This document shows positions 36,901 to 50,200 of a DNA stretch of 64,000 bases, in pieces. The translations under genes were made by a program, and so were the position numbers. Source of the DNA: Pampus argenteus (Eukaryota; Chordata; Actinopteri; Scombriformes; Stromateidae). Numbering within the stretch: the stretch's first letter is position 1; every line of letters begins with the position of its first letter. The stretch lies in NCBI GenBank assembly GCA_036937835.1, contig CM072863.1, positions 18,970,501 to 19,034,500 of the forward strand, read 5' to 3'. Under the pieces are notes generated by a model. The model was not told where the DNA came from. It saw only the letters and a list, made by a program, of their open reading frames with translations, and searched no databases.

Positions 36901-39900
36901 AACTCTGCAACAGATGTACCGGACTTCACTGGAGACTACTTTTACTTTAATTCCACACCGATTTTTGACCAACATGCAATTTTGAAGGTCGATAGACACC
37001 AAATTATGATATTTTGCGGCAACACTCAAAGCCTTTATATGTATATCCATGGTGATTTTGATATAAAAAAAAACTAAATTAAATTATATAGCCATTCAAC
37101 AGTTTCCCCTATACTTAGTCTCACTTTTACTGACACGGTGGAGAAGCCTCTAAAAACAGCACTTGAACAGCATGTGATACTAAAATGCTTCACTGAATAT
37201 AAGGATTGTTGTTAACCTCTTGCATTACAGTATATTCCCTTTAAATTCCCCCTTTGAAAATAACATTACGAATAAACGTGTTGTTTCACTGCGCAGAAAC
37301 GTTGTATTTATCCGCTCCACTGTGGCTACTGCTCATATTTAAAATTGGATAAACTGAGAGCTTTCCACAGACACCTAGTATAATGTTAATAACTATAAAT
37401 ATTTAACATTTAAGTGATAATGCATCATATTCTAACACCGACTGGGTGATATCATTGGTGCTGCAACCAACGATTATTTTCATTATCAATTAATCTGTTG
37501 TTCGGTCCATAAAATGTCAGAAAGTGGTGAAAAATGTGGATCACCGTTTCCCAAAGCGTAAGGTGACGCCATAATGCAAAGATAATCAATTAACTGTGAT
37601 AGAAGACCAAAGAAACCAGAAAATATTCACATTTGAATTTTAACTTGTATTCTTTTTTTAAAATTAATTAATTAATTAAATTTTGAAATTAATTCATTAA
37701 TTGACCGATAACTGCAGCTCCAGATATTACAGAGAACTTAATGTTCTCCTGCCTGTGACCAGAGCAGAGCACAGTAGCGCGTGCTGGCTCTCTTCCTCAG
37801 CTGTCAGCATGTCACTGCTGAACAGTGAGGACGCGTCACTTCATGAGCACGTCAGCAGCACAGATATTGGAATTTGAGAATCAAGACAGAAGGAGCCAGA
37901 GAAGCAATCAAGACGGCCTGACAGATAGACAAGGTGCAGCAAAGTCAAGGATTTCTCCGGAAGACATGACATCTGTGCCTTCAAGTGTCGTTCAACGTTG
38001 ACACACACACACACACACACACTTCTTCACAAGCTCTATTGAGTTCTCACTGGACTTCGTTCTTCCATGCTCATGCTCGTCCTTCACTGCTGCAGAGTTA
38101 AAATACGATACGATTGGGAAACATTTGTATAATGGGGGAGCCTGAAGCGAAGGCCAACATCATCTGCTTCTCCTCCAAACACACACACACGCGCACACAC
38201 ACACACAGGCTGCATTGGGCTGGTTGTAAAAACAACACAGTGGAAGGAAAAAATGTTTTACATCTAAAGACCGTGCAACACCAAAAAAGACATAGATTTC
38301 CTCTGAGCCTGAAGGATGCAAAGAGTCTACCATGAAACGGATGGCAAGAGAGAAGAGTGAAATTTGACAGGTGGGTTGCAGGGCAGTCTCCAAGCGTGAC
38401 ACTTCGTTTTCTGCATGGCTGAGGGACAATGATGAACCGCAGATTAGGATGAATGAGAAGGTGCTGCGAAATGTATCTGCCACACTTCAAAGGCCGATGC
38501 CCCGTCAAGGTTGTTGAACACACATTCCTATTTCCCCCTACCAGAAAAATGCAATCCATATCTCCTACACATGTGTAATTACATAGCACGTAGTCATGCA
38601 AACTAAACGGCTTTGAAAAGATTCCTGCATAAAATCAGAAAACAAACACAACGAAAACAAATTTCTTTGTTTCATAAAGCACGGGCTGCACACATGATGT
38701 TTTGTGTCATGGCACCGTTCCTCACATCTGGAAGCAGTCGAAAAAGCACAGAAGAGGTACAAAGGGTTGAATTCATTACAGGCTGCAGAGTAAGCATAAG
38801 AGGAGCCCTCTGCCTGCAAAGCACCACGGCCAATGCTTTCAAATTATGTAGAGAAAGAAGCAGCACCTTTAAAAGACAGAATCAAAGTAAAAAATATACA
38901 GAATGACGAACCAGGGTTAAACCACAGCAAAGAAAACCTTCAAGGTATTTAAGTAATATCCATACAACAGGGAGATTTATTGGACTCAACATGTTTATTA
39001 CAATCACCATGTTCCTCTTTTTCGGGGAGGTTGGACACCGTATTAAACTTTTCAAAAGAAGCAAGCTGTGTCAGAATATTTTACAGTAAAAAACCACCAA
39101 TAGACCCTCAGAGGTCAAAGTTGACAGGACATGTGAGAAAAGTAGAAGAAATTTCGAAACTTCAGACAATCGTTTGTGATTGGCTGAGGCCACAGTCAGC
39201 TGACTCAAGCGTTGATGAGAAACAGATGATCTGTTTCCATTTGCAATCATTCGGGGAGGTGATGTGTAATGGTCAGGATGCCGAAGCTGAATTGGCCTGA
39301 ACCAAATATGTACGCTACGTGTCAGTCCCAACACTTGATTCAAACAAGACGTGCTGATTCAAAATGAAACAAATGTTTTTTTCAGTGACTTTTATACCAC
39401 TGAAATATGACCACAGATATGTGAGCCTGCATACCGGGAGTGACCATGAGCACATTATCACATTCACTCCCCTGATCAACAGCGAACACACTTTACCTAT
39501 GAATGCAGTTATAAAGAGATTATTGTTCCACGCTATGAATGCTCAACACTACAAGAGCAAAGCGTCATCAGCACCAAGATATTTATGATGCCAAAATTTT
39601 AATCGACCAGGGCTGCAATGAATTATTATTTTCATTTCAGCGATTAATCTCTTTTTTTTCTTTTTTTTTGTCCCAACAGTCTTAAACCTTAAATCCTCAC
39701 ATTGTAGGTTCTCAAATCCTGCTCTTTAGAAAAGTTGGATTCTATCCAATCCAAGTCTCTCTATCTTTCTAGTTTCTCCTTCTACATCCCACATGACTCA
39801 TTCAGCAGTAATTCTAAAAGTGAGTTACGGGCAGATTATAACTGTCCCTAATGAGGCTCATGCAAGCACCCCCTCCAATCACGTCGGGGCAACACAAGCA

Positions 39901-42407
39901 CGCGGAGAGATTTCAAAGCACTCCTATCAGAGACGGTGCTCACTCATGCAAGATGACATTTTTATAGCTATGCATAATGCCAATGAGAGAGAGTGACTTC
40001 TTTAGTGCCAGGAACGCTGCTTAACTGTATTTGAAGTGACAAGGCAAAGGGATTTGTTTCAACACAAAGGATCAACACCGATCTAATCCTGTAGATGCAA
40101 AGTAACAAAGCTGGACTGACGGTAATAAAGAGATCACTGTGAGGGAAGGATGTTTGCTTTCATTTTCACATGAGCTGTTGATGTTTTTGTTCAATCTGTG
40201 AGTTGTTTAGTGTATAAAATGTTAGAATGAAAAAGTGTCCGTCAGAATTTCCCTACAAAATACACAAATCCTGCAACCAACATGATTAATACATTATCAG
40301 AATTGCTGTAGGTTCATCTTCTGGTCTTCCCCTAACTGACCATTTGTCTAATTGATTGTTACGGTGTGTGTTATAAAGTGCGGCGTCCGAGGCGGAGGAG
40401 ACTAGCTGGTAGCTCGCCTCTCTCTATTTTTGGCAACAGGAAGGAGTGTGATGTGTCGAGAGGAAATGATATGATTAGGAAAAACAGGGATGTTTGTCTA
40501 TTAAGAACGCTGCTGCGCAGGAAATATGTCCGCTCAGATTTACAGATGAATGGAGTGTAAATCAGTGGATACGAAAAAACAAAAAAACTAAACACACGCC
40601 GCTAAACACACACACCTATATAATGAAGTCAATAAGAATTATAAAATGTTCTGCCTTGAAATAAATTATTTAGCCCTCTATTTATACATATATATATGAT
40701 GATGACTTTAACAGAGCAGATTTTGCCAACGCAGATGCCTGAAAACAAACCGAAGCACAATTAAACTGAGGAAAAGTTTTTTGGGGGTTTTTTCCTAGAA
40801 GCTTTAGGCAGACGCTCAGCGTTTCCTCTAATCGCAGCAGTCAAGTCTTGAGCATTTTCCAAACCTGTTAGTGTTTCTTTTACGGCCAGCGGTGACCCCT
40901 TCCACCCCATCTCCCTTATCAGTGCCGAGCACACATGGAGGAGTGTAGTTTCTGGGAGGACACAAAGGTCCTTTCTCAGTGTAACGTCTTGATGGCTTAA
41001 TCTACCCAGCAGTGTCCCCCAAAACTTCAGTCCGGCTTTAAAACAGAACACATATAACCGCCTGCTGGCAAGGTTGGTTGGCTATTACACCATCGCTGGC
41101 ATTCAACGTGGGGGGATGAGGAAACAAAAGGGATGCATGAGGCTGGAATTAGAAAACTGGAAGACATAATAAAAAATAAAAAGCGCTTCCATCCTCGAAC
41201 AGAACTAGGAACTCTGCCTTTTGTCTACATTTAAAAAGGCTGCGGCGAGATGGCGACTTAATCTGATCATCTGCCAGGCTGCAGTGTTGTTTCACGCCTT
41301 CTCTTTAACCGATCGACACACCTGACAAGCTTCTCACTCACACACGAGATTGTTTTGACAGACTTTGACGAGAGAACAGTGAACAGGATGGGTTTCCGCT
41401 CACTGTGTCCCACCGGTGTCTTGAGTCAAACTGTTTAACAGGTAATCTAAACCTTTCTGTGCCCATTTAAATTCCATTATGGGTTTGCAATTCATGTCTT
41501 TCAAGGTGACCTTTACCCCTGCAAAAAAATAATAAAATAAATAAAATAAAATAAAAATAGGAGAGGATTGACATAAAGGCCTAAAATACCAAGGGTCAAA
41601 TGATGAAGATTTAGAGGTCAGGTAATGATTTATCATTCTGTTGTCTCTGCACAATGCTGCCAACATTTCCACCTCATCACGTTAGTCATGCTTTCTAGTC
41701 ACATTTCACCGCCCCCCACCCCTCACTCCCCCCCGGTTGCAACTGCGTGATTCACACTTCCAACAAATGAGAGAAAATAATGGACATAAAATGCAGGCAA
41801 AGCAGATGCACATATGCATGCTGAAGTGTCCCCTTGACAGATCAGGCTATTGTGAAACCAGCGTCCTTGAGCACAACGCTTTTTTTTAGGTTTTTTTTTT
41901 TTTGATGGAGGGAGCGACGTCTGCTTGAAAGCGTGATTAAACGCTGATACACTCCTCAAACTCGACAGGAAAAATAAAAAAAAAGCTGAGATTCAGCAGC
42001 ACCAAGTATTTCACGATGCTTTTTTGTGCACATATGGAAACATGCGCGCAGGGAAACAAATAAATAAATAAAAGGAGCAAATCAAGGCTGCAAAATCGAC
42101 AGAAACAAAACTCCCCTCACCTCTTTGCATTCACGCTGGCTCCTCTATTGATCGTTTTCCCCTCCTTCCGTCCCTTGAGAGGCTCCTCCGGACGCACACC
42201 GAGTCCAGCGGGTGGTTTCCTCGCAAACTTTGCTGCAACATCGCGTCCGAGCTCAGAGGAGGACGGTGAAGAGTTGCTGTCCTCCTCCTCCTCCTCTACA
42301 ACTTCTTTCAACAGCGGATCGTCCGCCGCGTTGCCCCCCAAAAAGTACAAAAGTAGGAAAACTCCGAAGCACACGGCGATCACAACTACTTTGCAGTGGA
42401 TCCGCAT
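30956..42407 (-). CDS. gxylt2: Glucoside xylosyltransferase 2
   Basis: Seven coding exons in 5' to 3' order: 42407-42121, 36625-36427, 35454-35323, 33632-33381, 33027-32904, 31899-31727 and 31132-30956. All are GT-AG with matching phases, giving 1344 bases and 447 residues (human about 443). It is a type II Golgi/ER membrane protein: residues 1-5 are basic, residues 6-24 form a hydrophobic signal anchor, and an acidic linker follows. The glycosyltransferase family 8 domain starts near MHLAVVACGNRLDETLTLIK. It holds YPITFSVGNADEWKKLFKPC, the metal-binding DxD in LLYVDTDVLFLRP (DTD at about residue 219), WYSRFARHPFYG, WGDQDLLNIIF, and CQWNYRPDHCMYG. The enzyme adds xylose to O-glucose on EGF repeats, as on Notch. 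The paralogue GXYLT1 is the alternative; the ppp4r2 and shq1 neighbours point to GXYLT2. Confidence 0.95.
31470..31590 (-). repeat. Possible copy of the 'cagtctttatgctaa' repeat, reverse orientation
   Basis: The words 'tcaaacattaagggaaattt' and 'gcttttctccttcttactaa' resemble the reversed far end of the family seen at 12115-12290. The copy is strongly diverged and the call rests on recognition alone. It lies in gxylt2 intron 6. Confidence 0.35.
37459..37722 (+). repeat. MITE-like repeat, 'gctgcaaccaacgattatttt' family
   Basis: It starts 'tgctgcaaccaacgattatt' and ends '...gaccgataactgcagctc'; the ends are roughly inverted copies. Inside are 'gtcagaaagtggtgaaaaat' and 'accagaaaatattcacattt'. 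This is the layout of a very common teleost MITE-like element. Other copies are at 39609-39652 (fragment) and 53953-54222. Confidence 0.75.
39609..39652 (+). repeat. Fragment of the same MITE-like family (left end)
   Basis: Reads 'agggctgcaatgaattatta' then 'ttttcatttcagcgattaat'. It matches the left end of the element at 37459 and breaks off at a T-rich run. Confidence 0.55.
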
Positions 42408-44257
42408 GATTAGAGCGACTTTTTGCGGGTGGATGAGGCAGACGAGACTCCGCTCATGTCTGCGAGTGACAGAGGGCAGCCTGAGTTGACATTTTGTTAC
42501 CGCTCCCAGCTCGCATTTCTCTGCAGATGATGATGGAGAGCGGAGAGGAGCTCCTCAGCGTCCATGGAGGGCTACACAGCGCAGGCGGGGCCTCTCCTGT
42601 CTTACCGTAATGATGGTAGTATTGCCGCGTTACTATATTGTAATAAACATGTAAAGGTTCAAACGTGTCTGCGGTAAGAGAGGAATGAATGCCTGTTTTT
42701 TGTCTCTATTTTATCTGAGTTATGGCAAAGGTAATTTTAAAATGTTTTTTAATAGAACATCATTGTAAGTAGGTTTTAAAAATCACATTTTCTATAAAGG
42801 GAAAGTTCGTAAATACAATTACTCAAAGAAGCAACTTTATGGGAGAACTACAGAGTTGTAGAGAAACCCGATGAAAGCATCACAATTACCTTTTTTTGTT
42901 GTTTTCTCAGAGTTAATGTTTAGGTTATTCTTTCCGTTTCTCTCAGGATTACTGTTTGCTCTTTCATATATTCATTCTTCACAGTGCAATTGAAGTGATG
43001 AAGCATTATGGAACAGTAGAAGAAGAGTCATGAAGTCTGTGAAGAGACAATTTCAAATTTTACATCGTCTTTCTTTAAGGTTGGTCTTGCTTTATTACCT
43101 GATCTTCTATTTGTTGAAGTTCCCTGTGTTAAAAAAAATAAGTACTTAATTATTTCAGTTTTATGCTCACATGATGCAGATTGTTTAATTAATATGTTTT
43201 TCCACATCGCAAAACTCGAGCCAAGAATTGATTTGAAATGATAAAAGTGAATTTTCTCTGAACACTTTTTACTGCCCGATTACATCTAACACTACGGTAA
43301 GACATGGACGCCACATCAAAGTGCTGCTTGAGAGGCTTGTTGGGATAACTCTGTGTGTGTTTCTGCTTTCTGGTGAGTGTATACTTATGTTTTTAACATT
43401 TTTAAATGTCCTGTCACGGAAGTGTCAACTGAAACAGTTCACTTCCACTGCACCCAACGAAGTAACAGCAGCGTGGGTCAGCTAGCATGATGCTGCGCTG
43501 TTAGCAGAAACACACGAGGATAGCAGTCATGTGTTAGCTCAGTGTGTAAGCTAGTAACAAGCTAACACCAAACCTGCTTTAAAACCCTGTCAGATAAGCG
43601 CGGCGTGTATCTCTCCGACATATGGATACACATGACAGAACAACACTTAATGTATCTTCATATTTAGGCTCTATTACTCAATTCGGTTTTATAAATATAT
43701 AAACAAATGTAGTTTTTCCAATAAATTCAGAGGTGGATTGTTTTACATGCGAAGTACACAACTTCTTAGGCTGAAATAATGTTAGCTAACTAAAACTTTC
43801 TCAATTTACGTTAGATAATGTCTTCTAAAGGTAATAGTATTGTCTTAAGGCAGAGATAGTAATTAGTTAAACAAAGTAACGATACGTCATGTTTTGAAAG
43901 GTATACACGTTTTCCAATATGTAAATCTTTTTTAAATACCCAGATTTCTAAATGCAGTTTGGTATGGGGATCCTTTTTTATACAAGAGAATAACAGGAAC
44001 AGGAGTTTATGATAAGATAATGTGAATCATAAGTGTAGAAGCTTGTTGTCACTTGCAGGAAACGGGTTGTTATGTTTGGACACAAGCTTTGTTTACAGTT
44101 CCCACTATCAGTGCAGCACATGTGGGCTGCTGGTTTTAAAAACATGTGACCAACAACATCTAATGGAGTCAACCACAAGGTGGCATGCTTCAGTCGGCTA
44201 GTCTGGCAGTCTGCTGTGTCTCATGTCATGGTTGTTGCTGTGTTTTTGATTCTGCAG
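42408..44257. promoter_or_regulatory. Divergent gxylt2 / shq1 intergenic region and shq1 5' leader
   Basis: gxylt2 reads left from 42407 and shq1 reads right from 44282. The left part (to about 42610) is CpG-rich, with a GC box 'ggcggggcc' at 42584-42592. A likely non-coding first exon of shq1 ends at 43372 before a donor 'gtgagtg', to be joined to 44258 after 'ctgcag'. The rest is AT-rich. Promoter positions and the leader exon are inferred. Confidence 0.45.
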
Positions 44258-44281
44258 ATCTGTATTACATTGATATTCATC

Positions 44282-47200
44282 ATGATAACTCCTGCGTTTG
44301 ACCTGAGCCAAGATCCCGAGTACCTGATCCTCAGCATCCGTGTGCCCTACACCAGAACATCAGAGTTTGACCTTTTCATAGAAGGAACAGATTTCAAGTT
44401 TTATGCCAAGCCTTACTTTCTTAGGTGAGTTCACCGGTCTAGATGAACTAATGTGACTCTATATGGTCTCAATATTAATAGAAAATTGACAATATCAAAC
44501 AAATAAAGAGTGTGTCTTTCCTATTAGTCGTTATAATTATCTGGGTATTTAATATTTTCAGATTAACTCTTCCTGGAAGGATAGTGGAAGATGGAAGAGA
44601 AAAGGCCATATTTGACATTGATAAAGGTAGGTTACATTATTACATGATGATAACACATACAATGTCAGTTAAGTATTAAGACTTGTCACATTAGATAATA
44701 CAGGACAAATGCCTGCTGAGGTACTCCAGTAATCTGTTGCTTGAAAGGGAGTCCATTTTTTTTTGCTTTTGCAACATTGCAGCTTCCAAGTAGAAATAAT
44801 ATATTTGGGCATTTAACCAACCTTGAGTAAGCTTCCTTTATACATCATCCAAAGGTTTTTTTTTATATTTGATCAACTATGATTATAAAATTTCTGTTCT
44901 TGTCTAAAAGTATTATGTCTGTCACCCTGTGCAGTGTCAAATATGAGCAGTCTAAAAGCCTTGAGCCAAACAAATCTTTTATGGAGGATCTGATATCCTC
45001 CATCATTTTGATTTCTTCTCTTCTTGTCAACATGGTGACTTGGGAACAAGTACAATCATGTTTTTCTTTCCTGCCAATGTTTGTAAGAATGTGCTGACCT
45101 TTCTTTCACTAGGAGGGAAAAAAGCTGTTTGCCAGGATCTTTTTTTTTAAAACTTTGTACCAATGCTGTCTCAACATATTGAATTATATCGTATACACAA
45201 ATGCTAAATCACAGAATCATATCAGACTATATCAGATAAATCTGTATGCTGAACAGGGGATGTTTAGTTTCAGTTCATTTAAAGCAAGCAAGCTATCTTT
45301 ATACACAAGATTTCATATGATGGCAAAGTGGTTTCTTAAAAATATTTTTTGGCGTTTTCAGCTTTATTGTGTAGTTTGACAGTCAGGATACAAACAGGAA
45401 ATGTGGGTAGAGATAGAGGGGGCTATGCTGTGTAACAAAGGTCCTTGGATGGATTTGCATGAGGTTGCGGTTATATGGTTCATGCATCTTAACATGAGGC
45501 CACCAGAGTCCCCAAGTTAATGTGACTTTACTGGATTTCTGGTTTTTATTCCAGTCACCTAATAAAAAGTTTTACTCATAAAGACTAAATTAATTCTTGA
45601 CCAAGAGCAATATGTAAGGCACAAATTGTAACAGAGCGCATTTAATGAAGATGTGATGCCTGCTCTAGTTAGTGTAAGGCAGGGGCGTGTGTGTGCGTGT
45701 GTATGTGTGTGTATGTGGCCTGCAACAGGAATGTTAGGTGGAGTGCAGATGTGTGAGTTATATGTTACATGTTAATTTAGAAGTACACTCCCAAATTAGT
45801 AAAACGATGTAAACGATCCTCATATAAAAACATTCAAAGCCTTTCAGAAGTGATTTTTGACAGTATTTTCTGAGAACACATATACGTGTACATGTTTGCC
45901 AGAAATTGTGCTGTTAACATGTTTGAATCGTTGCTTAGAGAAACTGCTGATAAAAACATAGCAGCGCTTGCTTTAAACGATATTGGTGACCAGCCTTTAT
46001 ACAACACACTGAAGTATGCATCCACTAGAAGTGATTGATCCCTGCAGTGTCTTTAGTTTGTTCTTCAGTCAGTCAAGCAGGATATATTAAGCTACCAATC
46101 ATGTTATAAAGGGCCGTTGGAACCATCTGTAATGTCATAATGACTACAGCCTGCAGGCTGCCTGTAATATCTCTTTACACACTGACACTGACAGGAGGCT
46201 GGTGTTGGAGTTTCTTTATATACGTAACAAGGCAATGAAACATGGTAATGATTACTGCCACAATGTTGTCTTTGTTTATACAGTGCTCTCTGTCAATGTG
46301 ATCCGTCTTTGACTTTCACATAATCAGTTCTAATGAAGTTGTCTTTATGGGAGACGTCTGCCTTATGGACTCTGACACCTCGTTGCCTGTCTGTCAGCAT
46401 GGCCCCAGTTAACACGCTGTGTCTAAATAAGCCTGTAACATCTGCTAATAAAGCTCCACTAATGAGCGTCCTTGTTTAGACTTATAATGAGCAATCATTA
46501 AGATCCCTCTTCCAGGCTCTCCCTTCTGAAAAGCCTGCATCTTGAGCTATTAGTCAACTTCCATCGTAAAGCACTTTTTAAGCTTTAACACTTTAGTGCA
46601 TTGACATTTTAAGAGGCCTTTAGGCAACCATCAGATTATCACTGTGGTGGGCCCAGATCATTCTAATTCATTAATGCTGTATTGCCTGTTGTAAAGAAAC
46701 AACTGGATTTCTATGATTCACTTAAAGGTGACCTGATTCATCTGTTATTGGTTCTTTTAAAAAGACGCTTACTTTATAATTAAAAACATGTAAACACTTT
46801 TTCTTTCTTTAAAGGTTATAGTTGTAGTTTAAAGTTTATGATCAATGATTGAATAGTATTTTTTTATGCATTTCTTGTCTGAAACATCATTGTGAGATTT
46901 GCTTCTGACATGTTACAAATCACATATTAGTTTAATAATAACCTCTTAACTTTATGTAGGGGGCATTAATTTTCTGTATGAAAAATAGAGAAAGAAATGG
47001 CTGTTTTTATCATAAGTTTTTTGTCTGATTGTCGAGTATAAAATGTCAAAACTAAACATAAATTGACAAAACAAAAGAGAGAAAAAAAAATCTCCCTCTC
47101 TTTGTGCTTTAGGTCTCTTCACTCTTCGGGTCCCTAAGGAGACAGCTGGAGAGCACTTTGAAGGCCTCCAGATGCTGACGAGCCTCCTCGCACCCAAAGG

Positions 47201-50200
47201 ATCCCGTTCAGCGAAGCCATTGGTTGAGGACATTAGCACAGGTAAGTCAAATCTATACATCAGATGAACTTTTTAATTGACAGATCAATCAACTGTTTTG
47301 ATAAAGATAAGATGGAACTGGCGCTGCATTTGTCTAGAATGATATAATGAATCACAACCTGCTTAACATTTCAAAAGATTGCAGTGAAGGTGTAGGAGAC
47401 GATGAAGAGGAAGATGAAGAAGAATTTGACTGGCAGGTTGAGCAGGAGGTGTACACGGAGAGCTCTGAAGAGGAGATGAGAACCCTGCAGAAATATGGCT
47501 TCGGTAATCAGAGGTCTGGAGTGTTTGCCAGATTACAGGTAAAGCCAATAAAATCGAGATTCTTCCCTCATCTCTTCACACTGTTTACAAAAGTGATTAG
47601 AACTTTTTTTTAATCATACAAGTAAATTTAAGATGACACTGTAAGGTTTTTAAATGCTGGGAATGTCCTGGCAGGAGGAACTCAGTGAAGTGATCGATGT
47701 CAAGAACCCAGAAAGAACAACAGTCGCAGAGAGAAGGCAGGCACGACTGGAAGCGGAGGCATCTGCCTTCTCTCCGGACCATTACCTGTGAGTTTATTCA
47801 AACAAACAAACAAACAAACAAATCTCTGACATGTCTGAACATAGCTTTTGTCTTTTGCGGTGCTTCTGCGCCGTCTGTTGTCTGCTGACATATCTGCATC
47901 ATTGCAGAGCTGATTTGTTTGAGGATGATGAGATAAAGAGGCTGCTGGCGTTTAGAGCGTGGTGGGCAAAGCTGAGTCCTTCTGCAGACCAGGAAGGAGA
48001 AGCCGGTGAGTGCAAGTCATCCATTCATTAAAAATTTGATCTACATATATTTGTTTGAATTGGGTTTGCAGTAGTTTGAAGTAGTATCAATTAAGACATT
48101 TAAAGTAAACTCTGCACATGCACAGACAATTATATACAAAAACAAACTAATAATAACTATAACTACAGTAGTATGTGTGTTTGCATGGTAGTCATGGGTA
48201 GAGCACATGTGAATTTGCACAATTTCAGTTGAAGTCAATTGAAGCCAGTTTAAATTTGCAGCCTTGTGGTCTGTGATTTAAAAAAACAAACAAAAAACAA
48301 CATCTTTTAATCAAGATTTTATTAGTCATTTTTATTGGGATACACATGTTTATAAATGTGGCCTCATCATTTGGGGGTTTCAAGCAGTTAAAAGTAAAGT
48401 AGTGACTGAAGGCTACCAGGAGGTGGCATGAAGTTGCAAAAATCATGCACTGTTTGTCCGGTTTTAATGTGACTAAATTAAAATACTCTTAGCAACCACA
48501 TCACTATTCCCACTGGTACTGTTGTAAAACATCCATAAATAGCATTGTGAATTGAAATACTAGCATTTTATTGTAACCAGAACAGTTCCAAACAGGAATC
48601 TGTCGGCTGGGATTCATGTCAGCCGAGCGCTGATATGGTTCTCTGACAATATCAATCCCCACAGGACAGATAAGCCTTCTCACTGCCCCCCTCCAGAAGA
48701 AGGTCAGAGCTCAGCTCGTCAGCTACAGAGCTGCACTCCCTGCTAAAGTGCCTCAGGGCACTTCAACAGGAAAGACACTCGCCATTATGAGAGCTTGAAC
48801 TTGGACCTTCCTTAATCGCTACATCTCTCTGCTGCCTTTTGACAATTTAAGCAGGCACATCTCAAGCACTGAGACTGTTGAGTTGAAATGTGATGAGCCA
48901 AAAAATGTCCACCTTTGTATGTTTTCAATATCCTGTTTTCCTCCACATTATTTTTTTTTTTTTGCAATCGGTTCCCATCCATTTAAAACCAGCGGCTCAT
49001 TAACTAAGATTGAAATGTGCTGCTTGTTGGCTGAATCCTCCCAGCTTCATTTCTCTGTTCTACCTCTTGCATAGGCGTAATCGCTTGTGAAGCCGCGGCA
49101 CTGCGAGAGTCTATTTAATTGTGCTATCCAGCTCCTCTAACAGCCTGCTAATTCCAGCACTTCCACTGTTTAAGCAGACGTGTGGCTCATAGCCACAGCT
49201 TATGTGTAGTGCAGGGGTGTCGTACGCCTGAGAGAGGATTTAGATTAAACAGATAGCATTATCACAGGAGGGAGTGCTGCTGGTGGTGTCAAGAGGAGCC
49301 CGTTTCAACCAGCACGAGGGCCAGACAGCTGACAAGCAGCCATCAGTCAGCAACGCAAAGGCCATTAGCAGCAGTCTGAGTTTAGCCTCCGAAGAACATT
49401 ACGGTCCTCTGTAGCCCCGCCGGCTCCCTCGTCTCATTCTGCATTCAAAGACAGAGTGCCTCAGTCGGGAGCCAAGGCGTAGATAAATGGGCCAAATTAA
49501 ACTTAATGGGTTGATTGACAGGTCGAATAGCGCTAGCCTCAGCTGAGTGTGAAGAATGGCGTCGGTCAGGAGATTTAAGTGGGCTCGCCGTCAAATCTCA
49601 TGTGATCACGATTTTGTCATGTTTTTAAGATCGAGACTACAGTTCCTCCATGTAAGATTTTTTTTCTCCCTCCTTTCACTTCTGCTGAGTCTGATTTATA
49701 TGTCACCTGACAGATGGATGCGGACACAATTGCTAATGAAGTAGAAACTGGCCCCATTGTTCTCTCCAGTGTCAGGGCCAGCACACTGACAGGCCACAGC
49801 TGTCCACTGGAGGCCTGTATTCACACATCACTCCAGACTAAATGGGCCTGACAGCTCGCACTCTCTACCTGCTGCACTTTGTCATGGCTAAATTTAGAAA
49901 AAGAGCAGATTTAGGCTGCTACTGCTACACAACCCAAGTTTGCAGTTAGAGCATATTGTAACATAAAAGTCTCTCTGATTTAATACAATCTCACATAATC
50001 ACAGTGTGTGCACGCCCAAAATTAACTGTATCTGCAAGGTCATATTATGACCCTTTGTCTTTGTGAAAAGATTCTGTGAGCATTTTCCAACCCTCAGCAG
50101 TACTTCCACGAAGCATATTTACTCCGTGCCATCACGCCATCTGGACCTGTAGAGAGCAGCGAAGAGCCAGACTGCCTCTCCAACTGGATGAATTAGGTCA

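Larger units (their letters stand above)
36626..42120. other. gxylt2 intron 1 content
   Basis: About 5.5 kb. It holds a MITE-like repeat (37459-37722), a fragment of the same family (39609-39652), an (AC)n run and several A/T homopolymers. No exons of another gene were recognised. Confidence 0.6.

Noticed and set aside
30956..42407. Calling the xylosyltransferase gxylt1
   Set aside because: The protein alone is close to both paralogues, but the ppp4r2 and shq1 neighbours fit gxylt2.
44180..44281. N-terminal extension of shq1 from the ATG at 44180
   Set aside because: It would read through a good 'ctgcag' acceptor and adds a hydrophobic stretch absent from the family; MITPAFDLSQDP is the family start.
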